In this document: positions 37,071 through 46,648 of the stretch, in pieces | Layout of the letters: each line of letters starts with the position of its first letter | How positions within the stretch are numbered: position 1 is the first letter of the stretch | Origin: Caldisericaceae bacterium | Lineage (GTDB): Bacteria; Caldisericota; Caldisericia; Caldisericales; Caldisericaceae | Length of the DNA stretch: 64,000 nucleotides | Assembly: GCA_027023025.1 (NCBI GenBank) | Contig: JALVXB010000021.1 | Coordinates: 1-64,000 of the forward strand | Direction: 5' to 3' | Translations under genes and position numbers: made by a program | The notes under the pieces: generated by a model | What the model was told of the DNA's origin: nothing | The model's database searches: none | What the model saw: only the letters and a program-made list of their open reading frames with translations

Positions 37071-38970
37071 CTACTACCCCTATGTACTTGTATCCTGAAA
37101 ATTCTTTTGCAATTTTAACGAATTCTGGATCTTGCAAGAAGTCTAAAACAAATCTTACTTCCTTTCTTTTTAAATCATTTTTTAAGATAACGAGATCGTA
37201 CTGCTCTTCTTTTACTGGAATAAAGTCAAGGCCGAGAGCATCTGCAACATACTTTATTCCAATCCCACAGTCTGCACCACCTAACTTTACATTGTTTGCT
37301 ACTGCAAGATGGGTAAACTCCTCGTGTTCGTATCCATTTATAGACTCAGGGCTAATACCGTTTTTTGGGAGCAGATAATCCGTAATCACTCTTGTGCCAG
37401 AACCCCTTTGCCTATTTACAAATGTAATGTCTGGACGGGCAATGTCGCAGATTGTGCGAATGTTTTTCGGGTTTCCTTTTTGAACGATAATACCCTGGCT
37501 TCTCAAAGAAAAGTGCACGAGAACAAACTCTTTTTTAAGATACTTATTAAGAAAAGGTATGTTGTACACCTCACTTTTTTCGTCAAATAAGTGTGCTGCT
37601 GTAATACTGCACTCGCTTCGCGACATAGCAAGTAAACCGCCTAGGCTTCCACTGTTAATAATTCCTATGTTGAATGAAGGCACTTTCTTTTTTATAAAGG
37701 AAAAGTATCTGATAAGCAGAGGATCATTGCTGCCTATAAAAAGAATCTGGTTTCTAATGTCTCTGCTATCCTTAAGCATTTCTATGTCTACCCTGCTATT
37801 TGTTTCTATACCCTCGCTGTCGAAAGGGATTTTTAGCAATCCGTCCGCATTTGAAACAGAGGATAAAACACCAGCACCTTTTTTGAGGGGGACGGCCACG
37901 ATTTTATTCTCTACATTGCCTAATTTTACGCGAATAAATTCTGTAACGCCTATCTTAGATGTGATAGGTCTGCGTACAACTGCTTTCATTTTTTTTGTTT
38001 GCGGCACATTTCTGCCCTGCATTTTGTAAAGCGCATATTTTAGAAATATGTGTGAGATAATAAAAGAAGAGACGGGGAAGCCAGGCATTCCAATTGCAGG
38101 CTTTCCGTTAATTGTGCCAAGAATTACAGGTTTTCCTGGTTGAACCGAAATTCCGTGGACGCGAATTTTTCCCATATCTTTTATTACACTTGCCGTTAAG
38201 TCTTTTGTTCCCTTAGCAGAGCCGCCTATAATAATAACGATATCTACATCGTTAATTTTACTTTCAATAAAAGCTTTGATTTTCTGCTCGTCGTTAGGAA
38301 GAATTTCAGAAATAAGTGGGATTGCGTTTGCTTCCTTTACAAATGATGCAATCATATACGAATTCGTATCTACGATGTTTCCTATCTTCAGTGCTTCTCC
38401 AGGTTTTTTAATTTCTTCTCCTGTGGGAACGATAAGCACTTTAAGTTTTCTGTGTACCTTTATTTTTGCGATCCCCCCTGCAAGCAGTACGCCTATGTGT
38501 GCATTTGTGATTACTTCGTTAGGATATATAAGCGGCTCTTTTATGCCGATGTCTTCACCGATAAGGCGGACATTTTTATACGGAGAAATAGACTCAAGAA
38601 TGCGAAATTTGTTATCTTTAATTTCTACATCTTCAATCATAATTACGGCATTAAAACCTTTTGGCATTGGGTCGCCGGTGTTTACGCATATTCCCTCTTT
38701 TCCTAATTCCAGAATTTTTGGCGTGCTCAGTGAAGCACCGTTTGTAATGCGGGCATCTACCGCAATGCCGTCAACTGCAGACGCCGTATAAAATGGGGAG
38801 GATTGTTTAGAATAAACCGTTTCAAAAGCGATTCTGCCGAGTGCGTCCTTAACAGGTATAACTTCTGGTTCAAGATTTAGCGGATAATTAGATTTGTCTA
38901 AAATGTTTTTCCAGATTCGTTTTGCCTGTGTAAGGTTCTTCTTGTTAAGGAATATTTCGCGTTTTACCAT
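37054..38970 (-). CDS. MoeA-like molybdopterin molybdenumtransferase fused to a periplasmic-binding/LysR-substrate-like domain
   Basis: 638 aa; MoeA core (SPFYTASAVDGIAV, VIIIGGSAKGTKDLTASVI, GISVQPGKPVILGTINGKPAIGMPGFPVSS) then PBP-like FVNRQRGSGTRVITDYLLPKNGISPESINGYEHEEFTHLAVANNVKLGGADCGIGI. Confidence 0.9.
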   Translation of the reverse strand: MVKREIFLNKKNLTQAKRIWKNILDKSNYPLNLEPEVIPVKDALGRIAFETVYSKQSSPFYTASAVDGIAVDARITNGASLSTPKILELGKEGICVNTGDPMPKGFNAVIMIEDVEIKDNKFRILESISPYKNVRLIGEDIGIKEPLIYPNEVITNAHIGVLLAGGIAKIKVHRKLKVLIVPTGEEIKKPGEALKIGNIVDTNSYMIASFVKEANAIPLISEILPNDEQKIKAFIESKINDVDIVIIIGGSAKGTKDLTASVIKDMGKIRVHGISVQPGKPVILGTINGKPAIGMPGFPVSSFIISHIFLKYALYKMQGRNVPQTKKMKAVVRRPITSKIGVTEFIRVKLGNVENKIVAVPLKKGAGVLSSVSNADGLLKIPFDSEGIETNSRVDIEMLKDSRDIRNQILFIGSNDPLLIRYFSFIKKKVPSFNIGIINSGSLGGLLAMSRSECSITAAHLFDEKSEVYNIPFLNKYLKKEFVLVHFSLRSQGIIVQKGNPKNIRTICDIARPDITFVNRQRGSGTRVITDYLLPKNGISPESINGYEHEEFTHLAVANNVKLGGADCGIGIKYVADALGLDFIPVKEEQYDLVILKNDLKRKEVRFVLDFLQDPEFVKIAKEFSGYKYIGVVDDKTQ

Positions 38971-40190
38971 AAGATTACCTCCACCTTCCCCCCTTTTGTT
39001 AATCCCTCGCTCATAAGCGGAATCATAATTATTCCTGAACCATCAATAAAAACACTAATAAATGCAGATTCTGAGAAAATAGGCTCTGCAAAAAATTCGT
39101 TATTTCTTTTTATTAACCTTACTACTATAAATTCCTCCCTGCCTTTCCTTGATGGTACATTCGCGTTAAGAGTAGCAAATACAGTGTACTTTTTGAGTTT
39201 TAAGCCAATTTTTTTTGCAATTAAAGGGACAACCACATACTTAAAAACGAGAAAAGAAGCCAGCGGGTTGCCCGACAGCCCCACGATTAACTTTTGATTT
39301 ACTACTCCAAAAACGGTAGGCTTTCCAGGTGAAAGGTGGAGTCCGTGAATGAGCACGCCAGGTTTTCCTGCTTTATTTATTACGCTAACCGTAAAGTCAA
39401 AACTGCCTTTACTCGTTCCTCCGCTCATAATCACGATATCATTTTCTGAAAGGGCTTTGTTCAGGGCTTTCTGGAGTTCGCCTTTGCTGTCTTTTACAAT
39501 ACCGTAGAATTTAGGAGAAAATATTGCAGAGTTGAGTGCTTCTGAAAAGACGGCATATCCATTAATGTCGTATATTTTGCCAGTTTTGAGCGGGCCACTA
39601 TCCACGAGTTCGTCTCCTGTTGAAATAATCCCAATCGATATTTTATTAAAGACTTCTACTTCCGTTAAGCCAAACCCTCTTAAAAGTACTACTTTTTGAG
39701 GCGTTATCCGGTCGCCTTTTTTCAGTATTACTGCGTCTTTTTTGATGTCTTCGCCCACTTCAATGAGATTTTCGTGTGGGGAAACGGAACGGAAAACAAA
39801 AACTTCGTTTTTTTGAACTTGTGTATGTTCGATCATTACGAGGCTGTCAGCGCCATCAGGCACCACTCCTCCGGTTGGAACATACACAGTTTCCCCTCTC
39901 TTTAGCTTCTCTTTGCAGGATTCTCCGATTTTTAGCGTAGAAATCAGGCGTAAAGGAACCGGGTTTGAGGGAGATGCGCCTAAGACATCTTTTGAGTGAA
40001 CCGCAAAACCGTCTACGAGCGATTTTCTAAAAGACGGTATGGAAAAAGCTGCTTTATAATCTATTGCGGAAAATTGATTTACTGCATCCTGAATTGAACA
40101 AGTTTCCTTACCAATATTAACTGAGAATTTATCTAATAGTATTTTTTCTAAGTCAGAGCGCTTTTTTACCTTGAGGTATTTTTTATCCAT
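38964..40190 (-). CDS. moeA: molybdopterin molybdenumtransferase MoeA
   Basis: 408 aa; FRKSLVDGFAVHSKDVLGAS, GISTGDELVDSGPLKTGKIYDINGYA, MSGGTSKGSFDFTVSVI, PGKPTVFGVVNQKLIVGLSGNPLAS. Confidence 0.93.
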   Translation of the reverse strand: MDKKYLKVKKRSDLEKILLDKFSVNIGKETCSIQDAVNQFSAIDYKAAFSIPSFRKSLVDGFAVHSKDVLGASPSNPVPLRLISTLKIGESCKEKLKRGETVYVPTGGVVPDGADSLVMIEHTQVQKNEVFVFRSVSPHENLIEVGEDIKKDAVILKKGDRITPQKVVLLRGFGLTEVEVFNKISIGIISTGDELVDSGPLKTGKIYDINGYAVFSEALNSAIFSPKFYGIVKDSKGELQKALNKALSENDIVIMSGGTSKGSFDFTVSVINKAGKPGVLIHGLHLSPGKPTVFGVVNQKLIVGLSGNPLASFLVFKYVVVPLIAKKIGLKLKKYTVFATLNANVPSRKGREEFIVVRLIKRNNEFFAEPIFSESAFISVFIDGSGIIMIPLMSEGLTKGGKVEVILW

Positions 40191-41029
40191 TGTTCAATTT
40201 CTGGCAGAGCATCCTCTACTTTTGCGTTTATGGGAAGCGTGCACTTTGCAAAAATCGGAGCTGATGGGTCTGAGTTTACAGCGATCACATACTTTGCATT
40301 TACGCCTGATAGGTGTTGTATTGCCCCAGAAATGCCCAGCGCTATGTAAATTTCCGGGCTGATAGATATGCCAGAATCGCCAATTACTCTATTCAGGGGC
40401 AATAGTCCCGTATCGGCAACAGGTCTCGTGCAGCCAATTTCTGCGTTTAACTCCTTTGCAAGGTGCTCTATTTTTGGTATTTGCGACTTTTTTACGCCCC
40501 TGCCTATGCCGATTACGATGCGCGCATTTTGAAGAGGATTTGTTTCTTTTTCACTTCTTTCAATTAAATGCACATCGTCTGAACGGCAAACTTCTATCAT
40601 TTTGGGTTCGGATTTACTACGATATTCAACGCTTTCATTGCTTTTTAAAATCATAAGTGCTGGCCTGGAAGTTGCGTAAACTTCTGCTTCTAAGTTTTCC
40701 CACCCAGGAACGAGTCCTATGATTTTATCGTCTTTTATGTATATTCTCGTGCTGTGTGAAATAAGGCCGAGTTGCTTTTTGCCTGCAAAGTATGCAGCAG
40801 ATTCTCTAATTAGTGTTTCGTCAGCAAATATTATAAGGTCTGCGTCTACTTCTTTTGATACATCATTTATAAATTTGTAGCCTTCAATTGGTGTCTGTAT
40901 GTCCAGTGACGGAATAAAATTTGCACAGTCTTCGCACTTCGAGAAAGAAGCAGTAACGACATCGTTAGAAATAGATTTTGCACTTTCTATTACGCCGTTA
41001 TTTTTATTAAAGAATACCAATATTTTCAT
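40166..41029 (-). CDS. etfA: electron transfer flavoprotein alpha subunit
   Basis: IVIGIGRGVKK, GCTRPVADTGLLPLNRVIGDSGISISPEIYIALGISGAIQHLSGVNAKYVIAVNSDPSAPIFAK. Confidence 0.93.
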   Translation of the reverse strand: MKILVFFNKNNGVIESAKSISNDVVTASFSKCEDCANFIPSLDIQTPIEGYKFINDVSKEVDADLIIFADETLIRESAAYFAGKKQLGLISHSTRIYIKDDKIIGLVPGWENLEAEVYATSRPALMILKSNESVEYRSKSEPKMIEVCRSDDVHLIERSEKETNPLQNARIVIGIGRGVKKSQIPKIEHLAKELNAEIGCTRPVADTGLLPLNRVIGDSGISISPEIYIALGISGAIQHLSGVNAKYVIAVNSDPSAPIFAKCTLPINAKVEDALPEIEQWIKNTSR

Positions 41030-41787
41030 AGCACACCTGCCTTTGAAAGAAGTTCCACAAAGTTCTTTCCTATTTCGGTTGTTACGAGTTTTTCGTTTTG
41101 TTTAATTTCGTTCTGTATTAAGGATAAAACTGCCGTGCGCGCACCTTTCAATCCGCAGAGGCTTTCGTCTAACTGCAATTCAGAATTTGAAAATACTTCG
41201 ACTTTCTTTTGTTCAAAGGTTTTTAACGAGAATAAATTTTCCGAAATCCCGAAGTTTGCAGAGTCACTTATTGAGGCAACAAATTTTCCCTGCATTTTAA
41301 ATGTTTCCTCATTCTGTTCTGTAATTCTTTTTACTTCGTCCTTTCTTATAGAAACAATGTGGCTTAAAAACGGAACGCCAAGGAATGCGGCAATCTCTGC
41401 AGAAGCCTGTCCTGTTGCACCATCCACAGAATAATCGCCAGTAAATACGATGTCGAAGTCTTTTTCGACTTTTTTAATTGCACTTGCAAGAACGAATGCC
41501 GTTGATAGTGTATCTGCCCCTGCAAAAACTTTATCAGAAATAAGGATTACTCTGTCAAACCCAAATTTAAAAAGCGACTTCAAAACAGTTTCTGTGTTTG
41601 GAGGACCCATAGAGATTGCAATAAGATTACTTCCAGGGTTTTCTTCTTTTAGTTTTCTTGCTTCTTCTGCAGCAATTAAATCGGTCGGATTTAGAATGAG
41701 CTTTACATTTGTCCTCTCTATCCTTTTAGTTTCTTTATTGAAAACAATTTTTTCAGGTACAACCTTTACTGTGACGACTAATTTCAT
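41026..41787 (-). CDS. etfB: electron transfer flavoprotein beta subunit
   Basis: LNPTDLIAAEEARKLKEENPGSNLIAISMGPPNTETVLKSLFKFGFDRVILISDKVFAGADTLSTAFVLASAI; DIVFTGDYSVDGATGQASAEIAAFLG. Confidence 0.93.
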   Translation of the reverse strand: MKLVVTVKVVPEKIVFNKETKRIERTNVKLILNPTDLIAAEEARKLKEENPGSNLIAISMGPPNTETVLKSLFKFGFDRVILISDKVFAGADTLSTAFVLASAIKKVEKDFDIVFTGDYSVDGATGQASAEIAAFLGVPFLSHIVSIRKDEVKRITEQNEETFKMQGKFVASISDSANFGISENLFSLKTFEQKKVEVFSNSELQLDESLCGLKGARTAVLSLIQNEIKQNEKLVTTEIGKNFVELLSKAGVL

Positions 41788-43235
41788 TTTCCCTCCTCAC
41801 TTTTAAATAACACTTTAAACGCAAACGAAACGATGTGGTGCAGGCGGGCAAAACGCGTTGGCTGGATAATCATCCTGTAGAGCCATTCAAGGCCAATGTT
41901 TTGCACGAACTTCGGAGCGCGTTTTACATGCCCGCTCCAAACATCGAAGGAACCTCCTACTCCAATTGCAACAGGCACATTAAGTTCGTTCTTATGCCTG
42001 GCAATCCATTTTTCCTGTTTTCCTCCGCCCATACCAACGAAAAGTATTTTCGTATGCGTTTCGTTTATTTTATTTATTATTGCAGACTCTTCGCTTTTTT
42101 CAAAATAGCCGCTGTGGCAACCGCTTATCTGTAATTGTGGAAAGCTTTTTTTAATTGTTTCTAATGCTCGTGCCAGAATGCTTTCTTTCGCCCCAAGAAA
42201 GTATACGGGTAGGCTTTTCTTTTCAGCAAGTTTTAACAAGTTCCAGGCAAACTCTATTCCTGGGATTCTGTGTACAATGCGCTTGCCACGCATTTTTGCC
42301 CCCCACACGATTCCAATTCCGTCGGGTATAATGAGGTCTGCGTTTTTCAGTACTGCAAAAAATTCTTTGTCCTGGAATGCTTTTGATGCCATTTCTCCGT
42401 TTAGTGTTACGATGAGGTGCAGTTTACCATCATCCAGAAATTTGTTTACAATTTTAAGATTTTCCTCAAGAGACCTATTAGAAATTCTTACTCCAAATAA
42501 GTCAACCTCTTCTTCAATTTTTTGAGGCATTCGCATCACGAGGAAAATAAATTTAGGAAGGGACATTACACGGGGTAACCTTCTTGGATCTAAAATAAAG
42601 CGGTAGAACCACTCAAGCCCTAATTTTTGGATAACCGAAGGCGCTCTGCTGTATTCGCCTGCAAGCACATTGAAACTGCCACCTACTCCCATTGCAAATT
42701 GCACATTCAAATTTGGAAGATTGTGACAGATAAACTTCTCCTGCTTTGGGCTGCCCATCCCTACAAATAGTAAATCCGCTTTGCTATTTTTTATTTGATT
42801 TACGATTTCTTTTTCGTCTTTAAAATAACCGTTGTGATATCCAGCAATTTTTAGTTTTGGATGGTCCTTTCTAAGGTTTTCAATAGCTTTTTTGAGCGTT
42901 TCTTCTTTTGAGCCAAGTAAAAAAACAGAGTAGCCTTTCCTTTCTGCAATGTTTAACAAATTTAAAAAGAGATCTATTCCCGGTATGCGGCCTTTAAAGC
43001 GTTCTTTATAAAAAATTTTTGACGCCCAGATAACACCTATCCCGTCAACGAAGTTTAAGTCACTTTTTTTGAGTATGGAAAGAAGTTCATCGTCTTTACA
43101 GGCTTTAAGAATTTTTTCGGGGTTAATTGCGACTGCAAAATGAGGTTCATCTTTACTCAGAAATTCTTCGATTCTGTGTAATGCTTCCTCCATAGACAGA
43201 TTGTCTACGGGAATATCTGCAACGAAAATCCTCAT
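41784..43235 (-). CDS. tandem-fused WecG/TagA/CpsF-family glycosyltransferase (two GT26 domains)
   Basis: 483 aa; two homologous halves: (IF)VADIPVDNLSMEEALHRIEEFL..VDGIGVIWASK..RIPGIDLFLNLL..VFLLGSKEE..GYHNGYF..LLFVGMGSPKQEKFI..GVGGSFNVLAG and VDLFGVRISNRSLEENLKIVNKFL..PDGIGIVWGAK..RIPGIEFAWNLL..VYFLGAKES..GCHSGYF..ILFVGMGGGKQEKWI..GVGGSFDVWSG. Confidence 0.93.
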   Translation of the reverse strand: MRIFVADIPVDNLSMEEALHRIEEFLSKDEPHFAVAINPEKILKACKDDELLSILKKSDLNFVDGIGVIWASKIFYKERFKGRIPGIDLFLNLLNIAERKGYSVFLLGSKEETLKKAIENLRKDHPKLKIAGYHNGYFKDEKEIVNQIKNSKADLLFVGMGSPKQEKFICHNLPNLNVQFAMGVGGSFNVLAGEYSRAPSVIQKLGLEWFYRFILDPRRLPRVMSLPKFIFLVMRMPQKIEEEVDLFGVRISNRSLEENLKIVNKFLDDGKLHLIVTLNGEMASKAFQDKEFFAVLKNADLIIPDGIGIVWGAKMRGKRIVHRIPGIEFAWNLLKLAEKKSLPVYFLGAKESILARALETIKKSFPQLQISGCHSGYFEKSEESAIINKINETHTKILFVGMGGGKQEKWIARHKNELNVPVAIGVGGSFDVWSGHVKRAPKFVQNIGLEWLYRMIIQPTRFARLHHIVSFAFKVLFKSEEGK

Positions 43236-44530
43236 ATCGTTAGATAAATCATGCCTTTTGATTCTACATCATCTCTATTTAAGATGCGTCTTGCATCAAA
43301 TACGATACATCCCTTTTTAGCATTATTCGCAATTACTTCTGCGGAAATATTTATATTATCCTGTTTTATAGGAATAATAACGACATCTGCATCTTTTAGC
43401 GCTTCATCAAGGTTGTTCTTTTTTAAAGGAAAATTTCCGCTTACATTGGGATCGAACCACTTAACATTGCCGCCTTTCTGCAGGATGTTGTCTTTCATTT
43501 TTATAGCAGGGCTTTCAGAAATGTCTGAAGAGTTGTCCTTCATCGCAATACCTATTAGTGTAAAAACTGAATTTTCTACTGTTTTCCCAAGATTGTTCAG
43601 CTTACTTTCTATAAGAGAAAGTATTTCTAAAGGCCTGTTGTCGTTAATTTCCCGCGCAGTGTGAAGTAACGGCATAGGTAATTTTATTTCGTCAGATTTA
43701 TCAAATATGTAAAGTGATGAGTAAGGAATACAGTGACCTCCAACGCCCACCCCAGGTGTTAAAAGGTGTACTCTTTTGTGTGTATTTGCGACTTTTATTA
43801 CTTCAAGTACGTCTACATTTAGCCGTTCCGTGAAAGAAGCAAGTTCGTTTGACAGAGCAATGTTTACATCCCTCGAACTGTTTTCAATCAGTTTTGAAAT
43901 TTCCACAACTTCTGGCTCAGACGCTTCGATAATTGGTTCTTTATTGATGATAGATAAAAGACTGACTGCTCGTTTTTTGCTTTTTTCACTTAATGCTCCA
44001 ACTGCAACGGGCATCGTCTGAAACTCCTCGAACGCTCTTCCTTCTGCAATACGCTCTGAAGAATAAGCAAGATAAAAATCTTTGCAGCAAATAAGTCCGC
44101 TTTCCTTCTCAAGAATAGGCTTTACCACATTCCTTGTTGTTCCGGGAGGGACAGTAGAGCGAATTAAAACGAGGTCACCCTTTTTGAGAAATTTTCCAAT
44201 AGAGTGAATTGCATTGCTGAATACTTCTTTTTTTAATGTACCATTCTCTATAGGTATCCCGACTGTTACTATAATGTCACGGGCATTTTTAAGTGCTGTT
44301 TCCGTTTTTGTTGTTGGGACAAACAATCCTTTTTCGATTGAGTCCTTCAATATATCTTCAATAGTTTTTCCTTTATAATTTTCCAATACATGTGTTTTGT
44401 AATGCTTTAAGTTTTCGATGTACTGCTCGTTTATATCTACCCCGTAGACTTTCACGCCGAAAAGTGTATAAGTTAAAGAAAGTGGCAGGCCTACAAATCC
44501 TAAACCAAAAACTGCTATGCTGTTTTCCAT
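43232..44530 (-). CDS. nucleotide sugar dehydrogenase (UDP-N-acetyl-D-mannosamine dehydrogenase-like)
   Basis: AVFGLGFVGLPLSLTYTLFGVKVYGVDINE, STVPPGTTRNVVKPILE, TPGVGVGGHCIPYSSLYIF. Confidence 0.9.
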   Translation of the reverse strand: MENSIAVFGLGFVGLPLSLTYTLFGVKVYGVDINEQYIENLKHYKTHVLENYKGKTIEDILKDSIEKGLFVPTTKTETALKNARDIIVTVGIPIENGTLKKEVFSNAIHSIGKFLKKGDLVLIRSTVPPGTTRNVVKPILEKESGLICCKDFYLAYSSERIAEGRAFEEFQTMPVAVGALSEKSKKRAVSLLSIINKEPIIEASEPEVVEISKLIENSSRDVNIALSNELASFTERLNVDVLEVIKVANTHKRVHLLTPGVGVGGHCIPYSSLYIFDKSDEIKLPMPLLHTAREINDNRPLEILSLIESKLNNLGKTVENSVFTLIGIAMKDNSSDISESPAIKMKDNILQKGGNVKWFDPNVSGNFPLKKNNLDEALKDADVVIIPIKQDNINISAEVIANNAKKGCIVFDARRILNRDDVESKGMIYLTI

Positions 44531-44594
44531 TTAAACCTCCTGTAAAGACTTTTCCAAATTTTAACATGCGAAAAGAAAAATTCAAAAATAAAAA

Positions 44595-44685
44595 TGGCGG
44601 AGAGAGTGGGATTCGAACCCACGGCAGGCTTTTGACCCGCACACGCTCTCCAGGCGTGCACCTTCAACCGCTCGGTCATCTCTCC
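44595..44685 (-). tRNA. tRNA-Ser (GGA), CCA encoded
   Basis: Minus strand GGAGAGA-TGACCGAGCGGTTGAAGGTG-CACGC CTGGAGA GCGTG-long variable arm-TGGGTTCGAATCCCA-TCTCTCC-G-CCA. Confidence 0.94.
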
Positions 44686-44701
44686 GCTAATTGCCAATGA
44701 A

Positions 44702-44729
44702 ATAATAGCAATTTTTGTAGAAAAATCAA
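44702..44729 (-). promoter_or_regulatory. promoter for tRNA-Ser: TTGATT-N16-TATTAT
   Basis: Minus strand ttgatt tttctacaaaaattgc tattat, 16 nt upstream of tRNA 5' end. Confidence 0.55.
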
Positions 44730-44766
44730 GCATTTACTTGGCAGGACAATTTGTTCTGACGCAGTG

Positions 44767-44795
44767 TTGATGAGAAAACTAAAAAATGATAAACT
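44767..44795 (+). promoter_or_regulatory. promoter TTGATG-N17-TAAACT, 6 nt upstream of ATG 44802
   Basis: Hexamer spacing 17; no SD before ATG. Confidence 0.45.
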
Positions 44796-44801
44796 AAGAA
44801 T

Positions 44802-45539
44802 ATGAAATGCGCAATAATATCAGATATACACGGTAATTTAGAAGCATTAGAAACGGCTCTGAAGGAAATTAAAAAAGAAGGTATAAAATATATCTTCAGC
44901 GCTGGCGACATCGTGGGCTACGGGGCAAATCCTGAAGAATGCATTAAACTGATCAGAACAAAAGGAATTTCTTCGGTGATGGGAAATCACGACTACGCAG
45001 TAAACAATGTATCAGAAGAAGAACTTTTTAACAGCTATGCAAGGCTTGCCATTCAATGGACTCGCAATACTCTTTCAGAAAACGCAAAAAGTTTTCTCAG
45101 CAGTTTGCCTTTTAGTATGGTTAACGATGATTTCACTCTGTTTCACGGCACACTGGACGAAGAGAGCCCGTTTAATTACATCTTAATGCCTATAGATTCC
45201 GAACTGAGTTTTCAAAATTTAACAACACGGGTTGGATTTTTTGGACATTCACATATTGCAGGCTGCTTCATAAAGAGTAAAAATGGAATTGTTAGTTATA
45301 GAAGTGGAATTATAGACTGCGAAATTTCTATTGAAGAGGGAAACAAATATTTAATAAATGTAGGAAGCGTAGGCCAACCAAGAGATGGAAATCCAAACGG
45401 TGCTTTTGCAATCTTTGACACTGACAGGCAAATCGTGCGTATCAAGAGATTTGCCTATGACATAGAAAAAGCATCGAAAAAGATAATAGATGCAGGGTTA
45501 CCGCGCTTTCTTGCAGAAAGATTGTTTGAAGGAGTTTAA
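44802..45539 (+). CDS. metallophosphoesterase (YfcE/calcineurin-like)
   Basis: CAIISDIHGNLEALETALKEI, SAGDIVGYGANPEECI, VMGNHDYA, GFFGHSHIAGC, INVGSVGQPRDGNP. Confidence 0.92.
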   Translation: MKCAIISDIHGNLEALETALKEIKKEGIKYIFSAGDIVGYGANPEECIKLIRTKGISSVMGNHDYAVNNVSEEELFNSYARLAIQWTRNTLSENAKSFLSSLPFSMVNDDFTLFHGTLDEESPFNYILMPIDSELSFQNLTTRVGFFGHSHIAGCFIKSKNGIVSYRSGIIDCEISIEEGNKYLINVGSVGQPRDGNPNGAFAIFDTDRQIVRIKRFAYDIEKASKKIIDAGLPRFLAERLFEGV

Positions 45540-45541
45540 AC

Positions 45542-46600
45542 TTATTCTTTCTTCTTTTTCTTGCGAAAATCTTTTAATGTGAGTATTCCGCCCAGGATAA
45601 TCAAAGAATAATGCGTGAAAACACGCCACATAATGATAAATACGCCGATCAGCGGCTGTGGAATTAAGCCTGCAAATAGGGCAAGAATCCCTACTTCTGC
45701 AGTGCCGCTTCCACCTGGAGTTGGTATGTATGCCGATGCGATGTAGAAAATTAAAGCAGTTATCACTATTTCTGGCCAGGGTGATTGAATACCCAGCCCC
45801 CTCATCAATAGAACAGGAGTAAATAAAACGAGTCCCCACGAAATAAAACTCAAAAGAAAAGTAAAGGCAACTTCGTCTTTATTTGCAGAAAATATTTTGT
45901 TTCTTGCGTTTTCAAAGTCTACAACTATCTTATGGATTTGCTGAATAGTAGTTTCCAATTTTTCTTTTGGCACAATTCTTCTAAAAAATCTCTTTCTCGT
46001 TATGCTGTCAATCCACTTTTCTACTACAAACGGTTTAAACATTGCAAAGACGAAGATACTAAAGAACAAAAAGGTTAACACGATACCACTGTTTATAAGA
46101 ATGTTTATTCCACGCGACAGGTGCCAGTTTGGTTTTGCAATCGCGAGCCATAAAGGAAGAAGTAAAAAGATCGTAATGCGTGTAAATGTACCAATAAATG
46201 TTTTAATTGCAACGATTGCCGTTGAATCCCCTGGTTTTATTTTACTGTCTCTCGAAAGAAGGTAAATCTGGAAAGGTTCGCCGCCACCGCCTGAAAACGG
46301 AGTAATTCTGGAAAAAAAGCCCCCAATCAGAAATACATTCAAGCATTCTTTAAAAGGAATTTCGTAATCCAACATCTGTGCGATAAGTTTTAATACATAG
46401 GCTTCTATTAGCCAATCGATGAACATTAATATAAATGCGAGAAGTAAAAGTACGGGGTTAAATGCCTTAATTAGCGCAATAAAGTTCCAGTTGTGCGTAA
46501 AGATTGAAACAAAAACAATACCAACAACACCCGCAAGAAGTGCATAAAATGTTTCTTTTGCTAAACTTTTTCCGTCAATCTTTTTGTTATAATTATTCAT
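45542..46600 (-). CDS. UPF0104/lysylphosphatidylglycerol synthase TM-region family membrane protein
   Basis: 352 aa; ITPFSGGGGEPFQIYLLSRD, YIPTPGGSGTAEVGILALFAGLIP. Confidence 0.88.
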   Translation of the reverse strand: MNNYNKKIDGKSLAKETFYALLAGVVGIVFVSIFTHNWNFIALIKAFNPVLLLLAFILMFIDWLIEAYVLKLIAQMLDYEIPFKECLNVFLIGGFFSRITPFSGGGGEPFQIYLLSRDSKIKPGDSTAIVAIKTFIGTFTRITIFLLLPLWLAIAKPNWHLSRGINILINSGIVLTFLFFSIFVFAMFKPFVVEKWIDSITRKRFFRRIVPKEKLETTIQQIHKIVVDFENARNKIFSANKDEVAFTFLLSFISWGLVLFTPVLLMRGLGIQSPWPEIVITALIFYIASAYIPTPGGSGTAEVGILALFAGLIPQPLIGVFIIMWRVFTHYSLIILGGILTLKDFRKKKKKE

Positions 46601-46648
46601 CGCTTACACCAATGAATAATATATCGTAATTTCTTAAAAAGCAAAGTA

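Noticed and set aside
44392-44700. 102 aa plus-strand ORF across tRNA-Ser
   Set aside because: Translation of antisense tRNA (GGESGIRTHGRLLTRTRSPGVHLQPLGHLS), a classic spurious ORF.
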